Source: Bacteroidales bacterium (GTDB lineage: Bacteria > Bacteroidota > Bacteroidia > Bacteroidales > UBA6680). From it: DNA of 64,000 bases. Made by a program: the position numbers and the translations under genes. Of the stretch, positions 1 through 9,844 are shown piece after piece; within the stretch, counting starts at the first letter, position 1, and the number at the start of each line of letters is the position of its first letter. The notes beneath the pieces were generated by a model that saw only the letters and a program-made list of their open reading frames with translations, made no database searches and was not told the DNA's origin. The stretch covers positions 60,847 to 124,846 of the forward strand of contig JAOARD010000034.1 of assembly GCA_025210735.1 (NCBI GenBank). The letters are read 5' to 3'.

Positions 1-26
1 AACTTCATCTGTTTATAATTTCCCTG

Positions 27-377
27 TTAAATACTATTCTTAACTGCCTCAACAACTTTCTTTGAATTGCCTAAAAATACACTATCCTCTATAATAAACA
101 ATGGTCGTTTAATCAGAGTATAATTATCCAGTATAAGTTGTTTAATCTCTTTTTCAGTATAGTTAAACCCATCTTTTGATAACTCTCTGTACAGGATAGC
201 CCTCTTATTCAGTACTTTTTCCACAGATCCTTCATTATTAATCACGAAATCAAGCGTTTCAGAATCTATATTAGTCTCTTTCAGATCTATTAATTCAAAC
301 TCATCTCTGTTAAACTCAATCTCGTTCAGTATTCTTTTACATGTTGTACACGTAGACAGATAATATATTCTCTTCAT
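27..377 (-). CDS. ArsC/Spx-family thioredoxin-fold protein
   Basis: A 116-residue protein of the arsenate reductase-related (ArsC/YffB/Spx) family. A CTTC motif at about residues 10-13 follows the first beta strand, as in the thioredoxin fold, and an IKRPLF segment near residue 90 matches the KRP region of the family. Length fits the usual 110-120 residues. Members either reduce arsenate with glutaredoxin or thioredoxin or act as redox-linked regulators. No arsenic resistance genes are adjacent, so a true arsenate reductase role is not supported by context. It is transcribed leftward, divergently from the membrane protein on its right. Confidence 0.75.
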   Translation of the reverse strand: MKRIYYLSTCTTCKRILNEIEFNRDEFELIDLKETNIDSETLDFVINNEGSVEKVLNKRAILYRELSKDGFNYTEKEIKQLILDNYTLIKRPLFIIEDSVFLGNSKKVVEAVKNSI

Positions 378-577
378 ATCTTAAATAATAATTGTTTCCT
401 GTTTTTATCCGTAAATAGTTATATTCCTTATGTTATTAATTGATAAAGATAATATCTTAAACACACTGTTTAATCATACACTATTTATCACCTCTCAAAA
501 TTACTTATCAATATGAAATGTTAAAATATAAGAAATATTATTTTTGTTGCATTAGTATTAACAATAGAGCACATACA

Positions 578-1195
578 ATGTTTCAAAACAAAATAAGTAA
601 CATTAAGGTTAAGCCAAAGGATATAGTAATAATTGTGGTTGTTGCACTTGTTCTTGCAGCTACATACTTTATTCCTGACAGAAAAAAAGAGGTTACAGAA
701 GTTAATAATACTGCTGACACAGAGATTACAATTACTGATAAAGAGATAACAGAACCAAACAGCAGAAATTCCAGAGACAATAATTGGATTCAGTTTGTAT
801 TATGGGCTGGTGTATTAGGTGCTTCATTATACTATATGAACAGGGTAAGAAAGAGAAACGACATGGGTTTTATTAAAACATCTGTTAAACCCATTAATGG
901 TTTTAGAAAACTAAAAATTGTTGTATACAATCTTAGCAAAAAAGATATAACCATAAATGCACCAATAATTGTTTTTAGTAAAGGTTCTGAAGAGAGGAAG
1001 TTTAAGATAACAAACGTAGCCAATCATAGTATATATCCACTTGTTGTGAGAGAGAAGACTGGACATCTGTTAAATACAGATTTAAATATTTTCACAAACA
1101 GAATACCTGAACTAAACAGCTTCACACATTTTAGAATAGAGTGCGAAACAACAAGCGGAAAAAGCTTAAAGTCAATTAAACGAAGAATTAAATAG
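578..1195 (+). CDS. Small membrane protein of unknown function
   Basis: I do not recognise this family. The preferred start is the Met at 578, giving 205 residues; an upstream in-frame ATG at 518 adds 20 residues that look like translated AT-rich leader. A hydrophobic segment (IVIIVVVALVLAATYFI) lies near the N-terminus and a second (WIQFVLWAGVLGASLYYM) about 55 residues later, followed by a basic stretch and a C-terminal domain rich in beta-forming residues. This suggests a short hairpin in the inner membrane with a soluble tail. It converges on the patatin gene, with the two stop codons directly abutting. Confidence 0.55.
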   Translation: MFQNKISNIKVKPKDIVIIVVVALVLAATYFIPDRKKEVTEVNNTADTEITITDKEITEPNSRNSRDNNWIQFVLWAGVLGASLYYMNRVRKRNDMGFIKTSVKPINGFRKLKIVVYNLSKKDITINAPIIVFSKGSEERKFKITNVANHSIYPLVVREKTGHLLNTDLNIFTNRIPELNSFTHFRIECETTSGKSLKSIKRRIK

Positions 1196-3502
1196 TTACC
1201 ATAATCTGTAACCAACAGAGAAATATAGTTTTGGGGTATCTGAATCTGTAAGTTTTGCCACATGAAGTTCAATAGGGCCAAACACAGAGTTATACCCCAC
1301 AGCTATTCCGCCTCCACCAATCCAATCGTTAAACTTAAATAATCTATCTCCCAACTGGCTACTCTCGCTACTAAAGTAACCTGCATTAAAGAATGCTGAT
1401 ACAAAGAAATCTTTATATACCTCAGACTGCAACTCAATCTTATTATATATTACATTATTAGACATAAATGCATTCTCTCTGTATCCTAAAAAAGGAACAC
1501 TATTATCAAGATAAGCATGTGCACCACCAATTCTGTATTGCTGATTATAATTATCGCTTCTTGATGATATTCCTAAAAAAGCAGTGTGTTTATACACCAA
1601 CAGGTCTGAGAATATCCTTACATTATATTTAAAACGTGTATCAAATGTAAAGTACGCAGGTCTGTTACTATTTACTGTTTTTAATCCACCTGTTTGTCCT
1701 ATAGGTTTATAGGTATCCATTTTTATCTTGTACCTGTTATCGTAATAGTAGTTAAGGTTAGTTTTTATCATAAAACCTCTTGTTGACCAATACGGACGAT
1801 CAAGGGTATTAAATTTAAAGCTTAATGTAGTATACAGATAACTTATATACATCTTACTGTAGTTAGCATACAACTCTGAATTCATAAATGTATATCCTTT
1901 ACCTGTTCTGAGGCCTATAGACATTGATGATTCAGGATATACCTCTGCTCCTAAATATAATTTTGCTGTACGTATGCTGTTTATCGACATTATACGCGAA
2001 TTGTTATAACCTTTAATTTTTGCAGAATTATACTCCCCTCCTCCAATAATATTTATACTCTGTTTTGCTCCTACATATTTAGAGAATTCTGTACGTAACG
2101 ATGGCAACTCTGATATATTAAGTATTGTAGACCATTTAGATGCTTTTAGTATTGAATTTCTTAGTGTAAGTCCTACAAGTACTCCTCCTTTTGTCTCATT
2201 ATTGTAATTTAAAGAGGCACTCAGCATTGTGTTGTACTTCTCCTTAAATATCATAGTAAGCAGTGCTCCGTCTTTATCTGATGTAATTCTGTATTTAATT
2301 TTATCAAAATAGAGAGTCCCATAAAGTCTAGATATAGACTCCTCAATATCTTCTGCCGAATACCAATTCTCTGGTTTAAGATTCAGTTTACCCGTAACCA
2401 GTTTATGCGATACATTCTCTAACCCTACGTACTCTACATGTTTTATCTTTATCTTCTCTATTGACACAAGGTCACTTTTTTCATGTTCGTGCAGTTCAAT
2501 ATCCCGACTTCTGTAATTAATGCTATCAATAAGACTTTTAAGATTCTTTTTCATTTTTCTTGCCGCAATCTCTCCTCGATCAATTATAGAGTCGGCATTA
2601 TAGAAATCGGCGGGACTATACTCTCCTAAATCAGGTTCTATAAGAACATCGCACAGTGGTTTATTCTCTTCAGAATCCATTACACTTAACAACATTGTAC
2701 TCTGCTTTAATAACGATACCATACTGCTAAGTTGATCCCTGCTCTTCATCTCTGCACCTACATAACTTCCTATTATTATATCAGCACCTCTATCAATGGT
2801 CTCTTTAACCGGAAAGTTTCTAACCAAGCCGCCATCAACAATATATCTATCATCAATACTAACAGCTGTAAATATTGTGGGAATAGCCATACTTCCTCTC
2901 AAAGCCTCAGCCATATCACCCTGATCGAATATTACAGCTTGTCCGGTTGTTATATCAGAACCAACACAAAAAAACGGAATTGGGAAATCGGCAAACGTCT
3001 CGTACTGATACGATGGCCAGCAGTATCTTGTAAGTACTTGTGATAGTTTTTGTCCTTCAATAATACCCGAAGGCAGTTCTATTCCCTGACTTGATATTTT
3101 GAAATCTGCTACATAGTGTTTGTACTCATCTTTCTCATTTATGTTTACCTCTTTAAGAGGTATTGTATTGGTAAGAACCTCAGACCAGTTTTGTGATATC
3201 ATCATATTCTTCAGACTATCTGCAGAATATCCTAAGGCATAAAGTCCTCCAACAATACTCCCCATACTGGTTCCTGATATATAGTCTGGTCTTATCCCGA
3301 GTTCTTCAAGCACCTTAAGCACACCAATATGCGCCATTCCTTTTGCACCGCCACCACTGAGAACCAGACCAATTTTAGGACGCTTATTTACTTCAATATT
3401 GTTTTTATCAACTAATACAGAATCTACCTTAGTTAAAGACCAGGCTGATCCTGAACTAAAGCAAACCATCAATATTAGTAATAAAAACGATAATCTATTC
3501 AT
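1196..3502 (-). CDS. Patatin-like phospholipase fused to an outer-membrane barrel
   Basis: A 768-residue envelope protein predicted to hydrolyse acyl esters of phospholipids. After a signal peptide (about residues 1-22) comes a patatin domain with the glycine-rich oxyanion loop SGGGAKG near residue 49, the nucleophile motif GTSMGS near 77 and the catalytic Asp in a DGG motif near 223. A POTRA-like segment follows (about 345-420), then a C-terminal region of alternating beta strands ending in an aromatic residue, as in the surface antigen/BamA family. This resembles the PlpD-type autotransporter phospholipases, in which the barrel carries the enzyme. It lies 2 nt downstream of the DUF4268 gene, so the two are probably co-transcribed. 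Confidence 0.88.
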   Translation of the reverse strand: MNRLSFLLLILMVCFSSGSAWSLTKVDSVLVDKNNIEVNKRPKIGLVLSGGGAKGMAHIGVLKVLEELGIRPDYISGTSMGSIVGGLYALGYSADSLKNMMISQNWSEVLTNTIPLKEVNINEKDEYKHYVADFKISSQGIELPSGIIEGQKLSQVLTRYCWPSYQYETFADFPIPFFCVGSDITTGQAVIFDQGDMAEALRGSMAIPTIFTAVSIDDRYIVDGGLVRNFPVKETIDRGADIIIGSYVGAEMKSRDQLSSMVSLLKQSTMLLSVMDSEENKPLCDVLIEPDLGEYSPADFYNADSIIDRGEIAARKMKKNLKSLIDSINYRSRDIELHEHEKSDLVSIEKIKIKHVEYVGLENVSHKLVTGKLNLKPENWYSAEDIEESISRLYGTLYFDKIKYRITSDKDGALLTMIFKEKYNTMLSASLNYNNETKGGVLVGLTLRNSILKASKWSTILNISELPSLRTEFSKYVGAKQSINIIGGGEYNSAKIKGYNNSRIMSINSIRTAKLYLGAEVYPESSMSIGLRTGKGYTFMNSELYANYSKMYISYLYTTLSFKFNTLDRPYWSTRGFMIKTNLNYYYDNRYKIKMDTYKPIGQTGGLKTVNSNRPAYFTFDTRFKYNVRIFSDLLVYKHTAFLGISSRSDNYNQQYRIGGAHAYLDNSVPFLGYRENAFMSNNVIYNKIELQSEVYKDFFVSAFFNAGYFSSESSQLGDRLFKFNDWIGGGGIAVGYNSVFGPIELHVAKLTDSDTPKLYFSVGYRLW

Positions 3503-3504
3503 TG

Positions 3505-3972
3505 TTATTTAATAGCTTCTTTAAGAATATCATACACATCTTTGTAAGCAGATTCAAGTTTCAACATATTTGTTATAAAGAAACTATGAATATTATTCCA
3601 ATCTGATTTATTAAAGTATGACACTCCTTCAAGTTTTATATATATTCTTGAGATAGCAAACTCGCCTCCGTCAATTACAACCTTATAATCATTATCCCAG
3701 ACAAAATCATCACCAAGTGTCTCTTCAATAACAGCTCTGTATGACGATATAATTTCAAATATACGCTCTCTTTTTTGTTTGTTGCTTACCTCTAATGCTA
3801 CTTCTACAAATCTCTTATCAACAACAAATTTAAGCGAGATTCCCTTAATCCCTGTTTTACCAAGCATCCATCTCTTTTTTGAACCACTCTCCTCTTTTAT
3901 CTTTCCTGTTTTAGATGAGAATATATCCCAAAACTCTTTTTTTAATCGTTGAGTTTCCTCTTTACTATACAT
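3505..3972 (-). CDS. DUF4268 domain protein
   Basis: A 155-residue cytoplasmic protein matching the DUF4268 family. It has no signal peptide. The sequence alternates helical N- and C-terminal parts with a central beta-rich core (SLKFVVDKRFVEVALEV) typical of this family, whose members are sometimes fused to or near nuclease-like proteins. No function is established. It ends 2 nt before the patatin phospholipase start, suggesting one transcript, although there is no obvious functional link. Confidence 0.65.
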   Translation of the reverse strand: MYSKEETQRLKKEFWDIFSSKTGKIKEESGSKKRWMLGKTGIKGISLKFVVDKRFVEVALEVSNKQKRERIFEIISSYRAVIEETLGDDFVWDNDYKVVIDGGEFAISRIYIKLEGVSYFNKSDWNNIHSFFITNMLKLESAYKDVYDILKEAIK

Positions 3973-3998
3973 ACAATTACTATTTCCGTATTATAAAA

Positions 3999-5132
3999 TT
4001 AAACTATAGCAAGGCTTTTTGCAGTAACATATACTATAAAAAGCAGATAAAATGTTATTAGCAGAATAGCTTTTATAATAGTCATCTTACGACCAATAAC
4101 ATATACCGCAAACGATAATAGTGTAAATATTAACAGTACAATAAGAATAGGTACTATATATCCATCAACAAATTCCGGGTTCATTGTTATAGGGTTCTTT
4201 ATCAACCCAAACAGGAACAGGGGAAACCCAAGAGCAAAACACACATCAAAAATGTTACTACCTAATGCATTTGATATAGCATCGTTAAAGTTTCCTTTAC
4301 GGCTATCTTTAATAGATATTATTGTGTCAGGTAAACTTGACGCAGCAGCTGCAATAATAAGCGCAACAAAAAGCAATGGTATATTTAATCCCTGTAGCTC
4401 ACCAAAGAATGGCAATGTATATGTCTTTGCCCCCAGCCACTCACTTGCATGAACCAGAAGCATACATGATCCTCCCATTATTACTGTAGATGAAAGAAGC
4501 AATATCCAGGCATTCAGGCTATTTAGTTTCTTATCTCCAATAATTAATCCGTACAAATCAAGTGTAAATGTATCTTTTATAACTGAGTCTTTATCTCCTT
4601 TATCCTCCTGTACAAACTCTCCTGCTCCTTCTTTATCAATACCTCCCGAAAGAAACAACCATGCTAAATATACAAAGTATAAAAACATTAAAATTAACCC
4701 GTGATACCAATATAGAGTTCCTTGTTGTATTATTAAGATTAGTGCAGAGATAGCTATTAACAAAAATATACCATCCCTTATCATCATCCGGCGTGAAACG
4801 ATGATATCTTTACCCAACTTAGCAATAACAGCGGCAAGAACAACACAAGCAGGTATTATCATTCCGTTAAAAAGAGATGATCCTGCGGTTGTACCAATAC
4901 CTCCGGAAAAGCCATCTTCATCGTTAAGATAAAACAGAAAGAAAAGCGTAACAAAAAACTCTGGCATTGAACTGGCAATAGCATTTATTGTAGCTCCTCT
5001 TACTCCATTAGAAAGATTCCTTCCTATATATGCAGAAGCTGCTTCAAACCCATCACTCGCCTTCCAGATTATCCAACCAGAAATTACTATTACAATAAAT
5101 GGTATAAGAACACCCATATCTTTTTGGTTCAA
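3999..5132 (-). CDS. Sodium/calcium exchanger (CaCA family)
   Basis: A 377-residue inner-membrane antiporter of the Ca2+/cation antiporter superfamily. About ten hydrophobic segments fall in two homologous halves. The alpha-repeat motifs are visible as NAIASSMPEFFVT near residue 50 and AASSLPDTIISIKD near residue 265, which form the ion-binding centre in the NCX/YrbG family. A hydrophilic loop (about 170-190) separates the halves. It probably uses the Na+ or H+ gradient to expel calcium. The gene starts 26 nt before the DUF4268 gene in the same orientation. Confidence 0.85.
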   Translation of the reverse strand: MNQKDMGVLIPFIVIVISGWIIWKASDGFEAASAYIGRNLSNGVRGATINAIASSMPEFFVTLFFLFYLNDEDGFSGGIGTTAGSSLFNGMIIPACVVLAAVIAKLGKDIIVSRRMMIRDGIFLLIAISALILIIQQGTLYWYHGLILMFLYFVYLAWLFLSGGIDKEGAGEFVQEDKGDKDSVIKDTFTLDLYGLIIGDKKLNSLNAWILLLSSTVIMGGSCMLLVHASEWLGAKTYTLPFFGELQGLNIPLLFVALIIAAAASSLPDTIISIKDSRKGNFNDAISNALGSNIFDVCFALGFPLFLFGLIKNPITMNPEFVDGYIVPILIVLLIFTLLSFAVYVIGRKMTIIKAILLITFYLLFIVYVTAKSLAIV

Positions 5133-5279
5133 ATATAACTAATTCCGTAATACCTGAATATTACCTTACTCAAATTTATATCAACAGTTGATCATATTTG
5201 GTTATAAAAAATTGTATAATATGCATTGCCAAATTTTTACTATATTTGGCTCAATTATTTATAAAATACATTTTGTATT

Positions 5280-5564
5280 ATGGCAAAAAGACGTGATGTA
5301 AAAAAAGATATCGACTTCGTTACTTTTGAAGTTGTTTCAGATTGTCTGACTTTTATGGCTTTAAATCCTAAACAAGACAACGAAAAAGCTGTTGAAATCA
5401 TTAAAGAGACTACAGAGATCAGAAATGAGTTAATAGCAAGAGTGAATCACCCTGACGGAAAAGATAATCCAAAAATTATTAGAGCTCACTACAGAGCTAT
5501 TTATGAGGATCTTCTTAAGAAAATGGATGAGCAATTCTCAAAATTAAGTGGATTAACAAAATAA
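5280..5564 (+). CDS. Conserved small helical protein, unknown function
   Basis: A 94-residue soluble, highly charged and predicted all-helical protein, without signal peptide or cysteine cluster. It starts with MAKRRDVKKD and resembles small conserved hypothetical proteins widespread in Bacteroidales. I cannot assign a function. It stands alone, with its own promoter region on the left and a strong terminator hairpin directly after the stop, so it appears to be a monocistronic unit. Confidence 0.7.
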   Translation: MAKRRDVKKDIDFVTFEVVSDCLTFMALNPKQDNEKAVEIIKETTEIRNELIARVNHPDGKDNPKIIRAHYRAIYEDLLKKMDEQFSKLSGLTK

Positions 5565-5582
5565 TTATCCCCGATATATTAG

Positions 5583-5612
5583 AAAAAAACTGTCTTCGGA
5601 CAGTTTTTTTTT
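5583..5612 (+). terminator. Rho-independent terminator
   Basis: A perfect stem AAAACTGTC / GACAGTTTT around a TTCG tetraloop, followed by a T run, 18 nt after the 94-residue protein. Confidence 0.9.
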
Positions 5613-5695
5613 GCTTTTAACTTGATATTAATGCTTTATCGTCTTAAATTTAATAGAGCGAAAACATAAAACTAATTTAAAATTTAAGAATAGAT

Positions 5696-6709
5696 ATGGC
5701 TGAAATCAAAACCACCTACATGGGGCTGGAACTTAAATCGCCCGTTATTGTTGGAGCCTGCGGTTTAACCGATAGTGCCGACAAGATAAAAAAAATTGAA
5801 GCAGAAGGAGCAGGAGCTGTAGTATTTAAGTCGCTGTTTGAGGAGCAGATAAACCTTGAGAGTATTGAGCTACAAGAGCAATTAAGTGCTTACGACTACA
5901 GAAATGCCGAAATGGGAACACTCTTTCCTAAAATTGAACATGCCGGACCAGAAGAACACCTGAACAGACTACGAAAAGCAAAAGAGTCTGTTAATATTCC
6001 TGTTATAGGAAGTTTGAACGCTGTTTTTAAAGAGACATGGCTGGAGTATGCTGAATTAATAGCAGAAACAGGTATAGATGCTCTTGAATTAAACTTTTAT
6101 CACATTCCTAAAGATGTAACAAAAGAGAGTTCTACAATTATTGAGGAACAGATGGAGCTTCTTTATAAGATTAAGAACAAGATAAAGATTCCTGTTTGTG
6201 TGAAATTGAGTCCCTACTATACAAATAGCTTAAGGGTTATTGATAAAATGGATAAGGTTGGTGTAAACAGTTTTGTTATGTTCAACAGACAGTTTCAACC
6301 TGATATTGATATAGACAATGAGAAACTTGTGCAACATTACAACCTTAGTAACACAGACGATTTTAAGTTACCTCTGAGAATTACTGGCTGGATGTATGGT
6401 AAGGTTAAAGCAGATTTATGTGGTAATACAGGTATATATACTGCAAAAGAGACAGTAAAACTTATACTTGCAGGAGCAAAAGCTGTTGAGGTTGTAAGTA
6501 CACTATATAAAAATGGTATAGGTCAGATTGGTTTAATAAATCGCGATATTAAGAAATGGATGGATGAAAAAGGTTATAATAAGCTTGATGATTTCAGAGG
6601 TAAATTAGCCATGGAATCTGTAAAAGATCCGTTTGCATACAAAAGAGCTCAATATGTTGATATACTCATGAGAGAGAATGAGATTCTTGGGAAACACAAT
6701 TTATTATAG
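5696..6709 (+). CDS. Dihydroorotate dehydrogenase-like flavoprotein
   Basis: A 337-residue TIM-barrel flavoprotein of the dihydroorotate dehydrogenase superfamily. The N-terminus (TYMGLELKSPVIVGACGL) and the KSLFEEQI, GSLNAV and CVKLSP segments correspond to FMN-binding and core strands of the family. It lacks a recognisable orotate-site Cys/Ser signature and pyr genes are absent nearby. It is therefore better called a DHODH-like protein, a group common in Bacteroidota, than PyrD. It is a single gene between two hairpins. Confidence 0.8.
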   Translation: MAEIKTTYMGLELKSPVIVGACGLTDSADKIKKIEAEGAGAVVFKSLFEEQINLESIELQEQLSAYDYRNAEMGTLFPKIEHAGPEEHLNRLRKAKESVNIPVIGSLNAVFKETWLEYAELIAETGIDALELNFYHIPKDVTKESSTIIEEQMELLYKIKNKIKIPVCVKLSPYYTNSLRVIDKMDKVGVNSFVMFNRQFQPDIDIDNEKLVQHYNLSNTDDFKLPLRITGWMYGKVKADLCGNTGIYTAKETVKLILAGAKAVEVVSTLYKNGIGQIGLINRDIKKWMDEKGYNKLDDFRGKLAMESVKDPFAYKRAQYVDILMRENEILGKHNLL

Positions 6710-6735
6710 AATTACTCATACATATATTATATTTT

Positions 6736-6782
6736 CAAGGAGTGTTTGGTGCAAAACGCTCCTTGTTCGTTACCGAACACTC
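6736..6782 (+). terminator. Overlapping hairpins after the DHODH-like gene
   Basis: Two stems share bases. CAAGGAG (6736-6742) pairs with CTCCTTG (6759-6765), while GAGTGTTTGG (6740-6749) pairs with CCGAACACTC (6773-6782) with one G-U. Neither is followed by a strong T run, so this may be a weak terminator or mRNA end structure. Confidence 0.4.
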
Positions 6783-6967
6783 GTGTACAAAAACGCACTA
6801 ATTACCAGCTATATAGATTTTTTTATTTTGCAGAACTGACTATTATATATACATTTATAGCATAAGGAATAATATTTGTAACGCTAAGTAAAACGTATAC
6901 AGATAAGTAATAAATAATTACACTCTGTTTATTTTTTTAGCCAACAAAAAGATAAATTTACAAATAG

Positions 6968-9370
6968 ATGATTAAATCATATATAAAAATAGCACTTCGT
7001 AACCTTAAGAACCATAAATACTACTCACTGGTTAGTATCCTAGGGTTATCGTTAGGGCTGGCAAGCTTTCTTTTAATATCATTTTATAATCTTAATGAAC
7101 TCAGCTACGATAATCATCATAAAAACAGCGACCGTATATACAGGGTTGTAACAATACTTGAGAAAGATGGTATTGGAGAACGCTCTGCAAGTTGTCCGTT
7201 TCCAATGGCTGAGAAGATACACGGTACTTTCCCTGAAAAAGTAGAGAAAACTCTAAGACTATTTAACTATCAAACACCGTCGTTACCACTAAAAATAGAG
7301 GACAAAACTGTACACGAAAAAAGCATATTCCTGTGTGACACTACCATACAATCGTTTTTTGACATAGATCTTATAAAAGGAGATAAAAGAAAAGTTTTTA
7401 AATCGCACAATACCATACTACTATCAGAGAGTTTAGCCAACAAGTATTTTAAGAATCAGAATCCTATTGGCGATTCTGTTTTCTTCTACTATACAAGATC
7501 GTACCTCGAAATCACAGGAGTTTATAAAGATTTCAGACACCAAAGTCACCTGCATCCTTCGGCACTGGTAAATATGCAGACTTTTACAGATAAATACGGA
7601 AAACATATAGAGAACGAGATGGTATGGAACCCATGTTGGACCTACCTGATGCTTAAACCCAATACAGATCCTGATGAGATAGAGAGTAAGCTACCAAAGT
7701 TCATTGACAAAACATTTGAGCATTACGATATATTCAATATTTTCCTACAATCTCTACCAAGCATTCATCTTAACTCTCACATGTCGTTTGAGATTGAGCA
7801 GAATGGTAATGAGGACTATGTAGTTGCACTATTCTGGATTGCAATTATAATTATCCTGCTTGCAAGCACAAACTTTATAAACCTTACTACTGCAAATGCA
7901 GTGTTCAGAAGTAAAGAAATTGGCGTAAGAAAAACTATTGGTGCTCATAAAAGACAGGTATTTGTTCAGTTCATTATTGAGTCGCTTATTCTGAGTCTGA
8001 CATCTCTGCTTGTTGCACTTGCTATAGTTGAAATTGCACTGCCAATAATGGAGATATATATTGACAACAAACTCGTTTTTAATATTAGATACTCTGTTAT
8101 GAACTTTATACTTTTTGTACTTATTGGCTGTACAATTGGTATATTCTCAGGCATATATCCGTCATTATATTTATCATCATTTAATCCTATTAATGCTATA
8201 AAAGGAGTCTTTAAGAAACGTTTATATATACTTAAAGCAAGAAGAGCACTGGTTATTTTCCAGTTTGTTATATCAGTAACACTTATTATTGCCTCATTAG
8301 TAATCTATAACCAACTTAGATACCTGCAAAAGATGGATCTGGGTTTTGAGCGTGATAATATTGTTATGCTTGAGGTTAACGACACACATATACCATGGAA
8401 ATATGACGAGTTTAAACAAGATCTGTTAAACAACCCTCAGGTTGCATATGTAACAGGGATGTTCTTCCCTATTGGTGTAAGCCATAACACAATGCCATTT
8501 AGTGAGAGCATAGATAAAGAAGCTAAAAAGGAACTATTCCCATACAACTCAGTAAACTACGATTTTATAAAGACCTTTAAGATAAACATGGTAACAGGTT
8601 CTGATTTTTCTGAGCACAATAGTAGCAATGTAAATGGTATACTTATAAATGAAGAGATGGTTAAGTTCAAAGGATGGACTAATAAAAATGCTATTGGACG
8701 GGTATTAACCAATGACAGTACTGAAACAAAAGTAATTGGTGTATTTGAGAACTTTTATGTATCATCGCTGTTAAATCCATCTGTGCCATTTGTACTTAAA
8801 ATGGCACACGATAAGAAGATGATAAACTACACATCTAAATATGTAGCAATAAGATTAAATGAAAATAACAGATCTGTAATAAATTTCATTGAGCAGATCT
8901 GGAACAAATACAATATAAATAAAGAGTTTAGCTATACAATGCTAAACGACGATATAAACAGGCTGTATTCAAACGAGTACAAAATAATTGGATTTATGAT
9001 CCCTTTTACAATTCTTGCAATAATAATATCATTTGTAGGACTCATGGGATTAACAACATACACATGTCAGCAACGCAGCAAAGAGATTGGTATAAGAAAG
9101 GTTATTGGCGCCTCTGAAATGAATATTATAAAACTAATTACAAAGGAGTATCTTATACTGGCTGCCATAGGTAACACAATAGCATGGCCCGTTGCTTTCT
9201 ATTTCCTTAACAGATGGCTGAACTCATTTGATCAGCATACAGCATTAAGTCCATGGTACTTTATTTTATCATTTATCATCACATCTGCTCTTGCTGCTAT
9301 TGTATCAGCATTTAAAGCCTATACAACATCAAGAAAGAATCCAGCAGAGATAATAAGAAGAGTAAAATAA
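6968..9370 (+). CDS. FtsX/MacB-type ABC transporter permease
   Basis: An 800-residue inner-membrane protein of the MacB/FtsX permease family with duplicated architecture. An N-terminal membrane helix (about 18-42) is followed by a large periplasmic MacB-PCD domain, three helices (about 285-400) with the cytosolic KEIGVRKTIGA motif, then a second helix, second periplasmic domain and final three helices with KEIGIRKVIGA near residue 714. Such eight-helix proteins couple ATP hydrolysis by a partner ATPase to mechanical work on periplasmic peptides, lipoproteins or drugs. No ATPase gene is adjacent, so its partner must be encoded elsewhere. A terminator follows. Confidence 0.9.
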   Translation: MIKSYIKIALRNLKNHKYYSLVSILGLSLGLASFLLISFYNLNELSYDNHHKNSDRIYRVVTILEKDGIGERSASCPFPMAEKIHGTFPEKVEKTLRLFNYQTPSLPLKIEDKTVHEKSIFLCDTTIQSFFDIDLIKGDKRKVFKSHNTILLSESLANKYFKNQNPIGDSVFFYYTRSYLEITGVYKDFRHQSHLHPSALVNMQTFTDKYGKHIENEMVWNPCWTYLMLKPNTDPDEIESKLPKFIDKTFEHYDIFNIFLQSLPSIHLNSHMSFEIEQNGNEDYVVALFWIAIIIILLASTNFINLTTANAVFRSKEIGVRKTIGAHKRQVFVQFIIESLILSLTSLLVALAIVEIALPIMEIYIDNKLVFNIRYSVMNFILFVLIGCTIGIFSGIYPSLYLSSFNPINAIKGVFKKRLYILKARRALVIFQFVISVTLIIASLVIYNQLRYLQKMDLGFERDNIVMLEVNDTHIPWKYDEFKQDLLNNPQVAYVTGMFFPIGVSHNTMPFSESIDKEAKKELFPYNSVNYDFIKTFKINMVTGSDFSEHNSSNVNGILINEEMVKFKGWTNKNAIGRVLTNDSTETKVIGVFENFYVSSLLNPSVPFVLKMAHDKKMINYTSKYVAIRLNENNRSVINFIEQIWNKYNINKEFSYTMLNDDINRLYSNEYKIIGFMIPFTILAIIISFVGLMGLTTYTCQQRSKEIGIRKVIGASEMNIIKLITKEYLILAAIGNTIAWPVAFYFLNRWLNSFDQHTALSPWYFILSFIITSALAAIVSAFKAYTTSRKNPAEIIRRVK

Positions 9371-9390
9371 CTACAATATCTCCATACAGA

Positions 9391-9427
9391 TTAAAAGTCG
9401 CTAAGTATTAGCGGCTTTTAATCTTTT
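9391..9427 (+). terminator. Rho-independent terminator
   Basis: TTAAAAGTCGCTA pairs with TAGCGGCTTTTAA with one G-U, followed by TCTTTT, 20 nt after the permease stop. Confidence 0.85.
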
Positions 9428-9844
9428 ATAATCCGCTTCACTTCACTCCTCAAAAGAGAGCATATTTTTACAACTTTTCAGCCTTGCCAATCACATTACA
9501 TGCAGATATATTAAAATCCGAATTATGTCAAAACCATTATCCAACTCAAATCAGAATTGTTAAACATTAAAAGTATCTTTACTTGCTAACTCTTTAAACT
9601 GCATACAAAACTTTCTTTACAGCCATACAAAATCTATTGTTAATCGCAACTTTGGCTGTATCAAGAGCTATAAACTCATGTATCATATCAAAACAACCTC
9701 TATATGCGGCTTATTCACCACCGTAACATTTTCACTTACCAGAACATTAAAGCACTTAAAAAATTTAATTTACAGGTATAAAAAAAGCACCTCTCCTACC
9801 GTTATTCAGTAAAAAAGATGCCTTTAATCTATCTTTTCAAAAAA
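9428..9844. other. Gene-free stretch
   Basis: About 420 bp between the permease terminator and the end of the LysM gene. I see no ORF of note and no repeat. On the minus strand a weak imperfect hairpin with T runs at about 9780-9832 could terminate the LysM gene. Confidence 0.5.
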
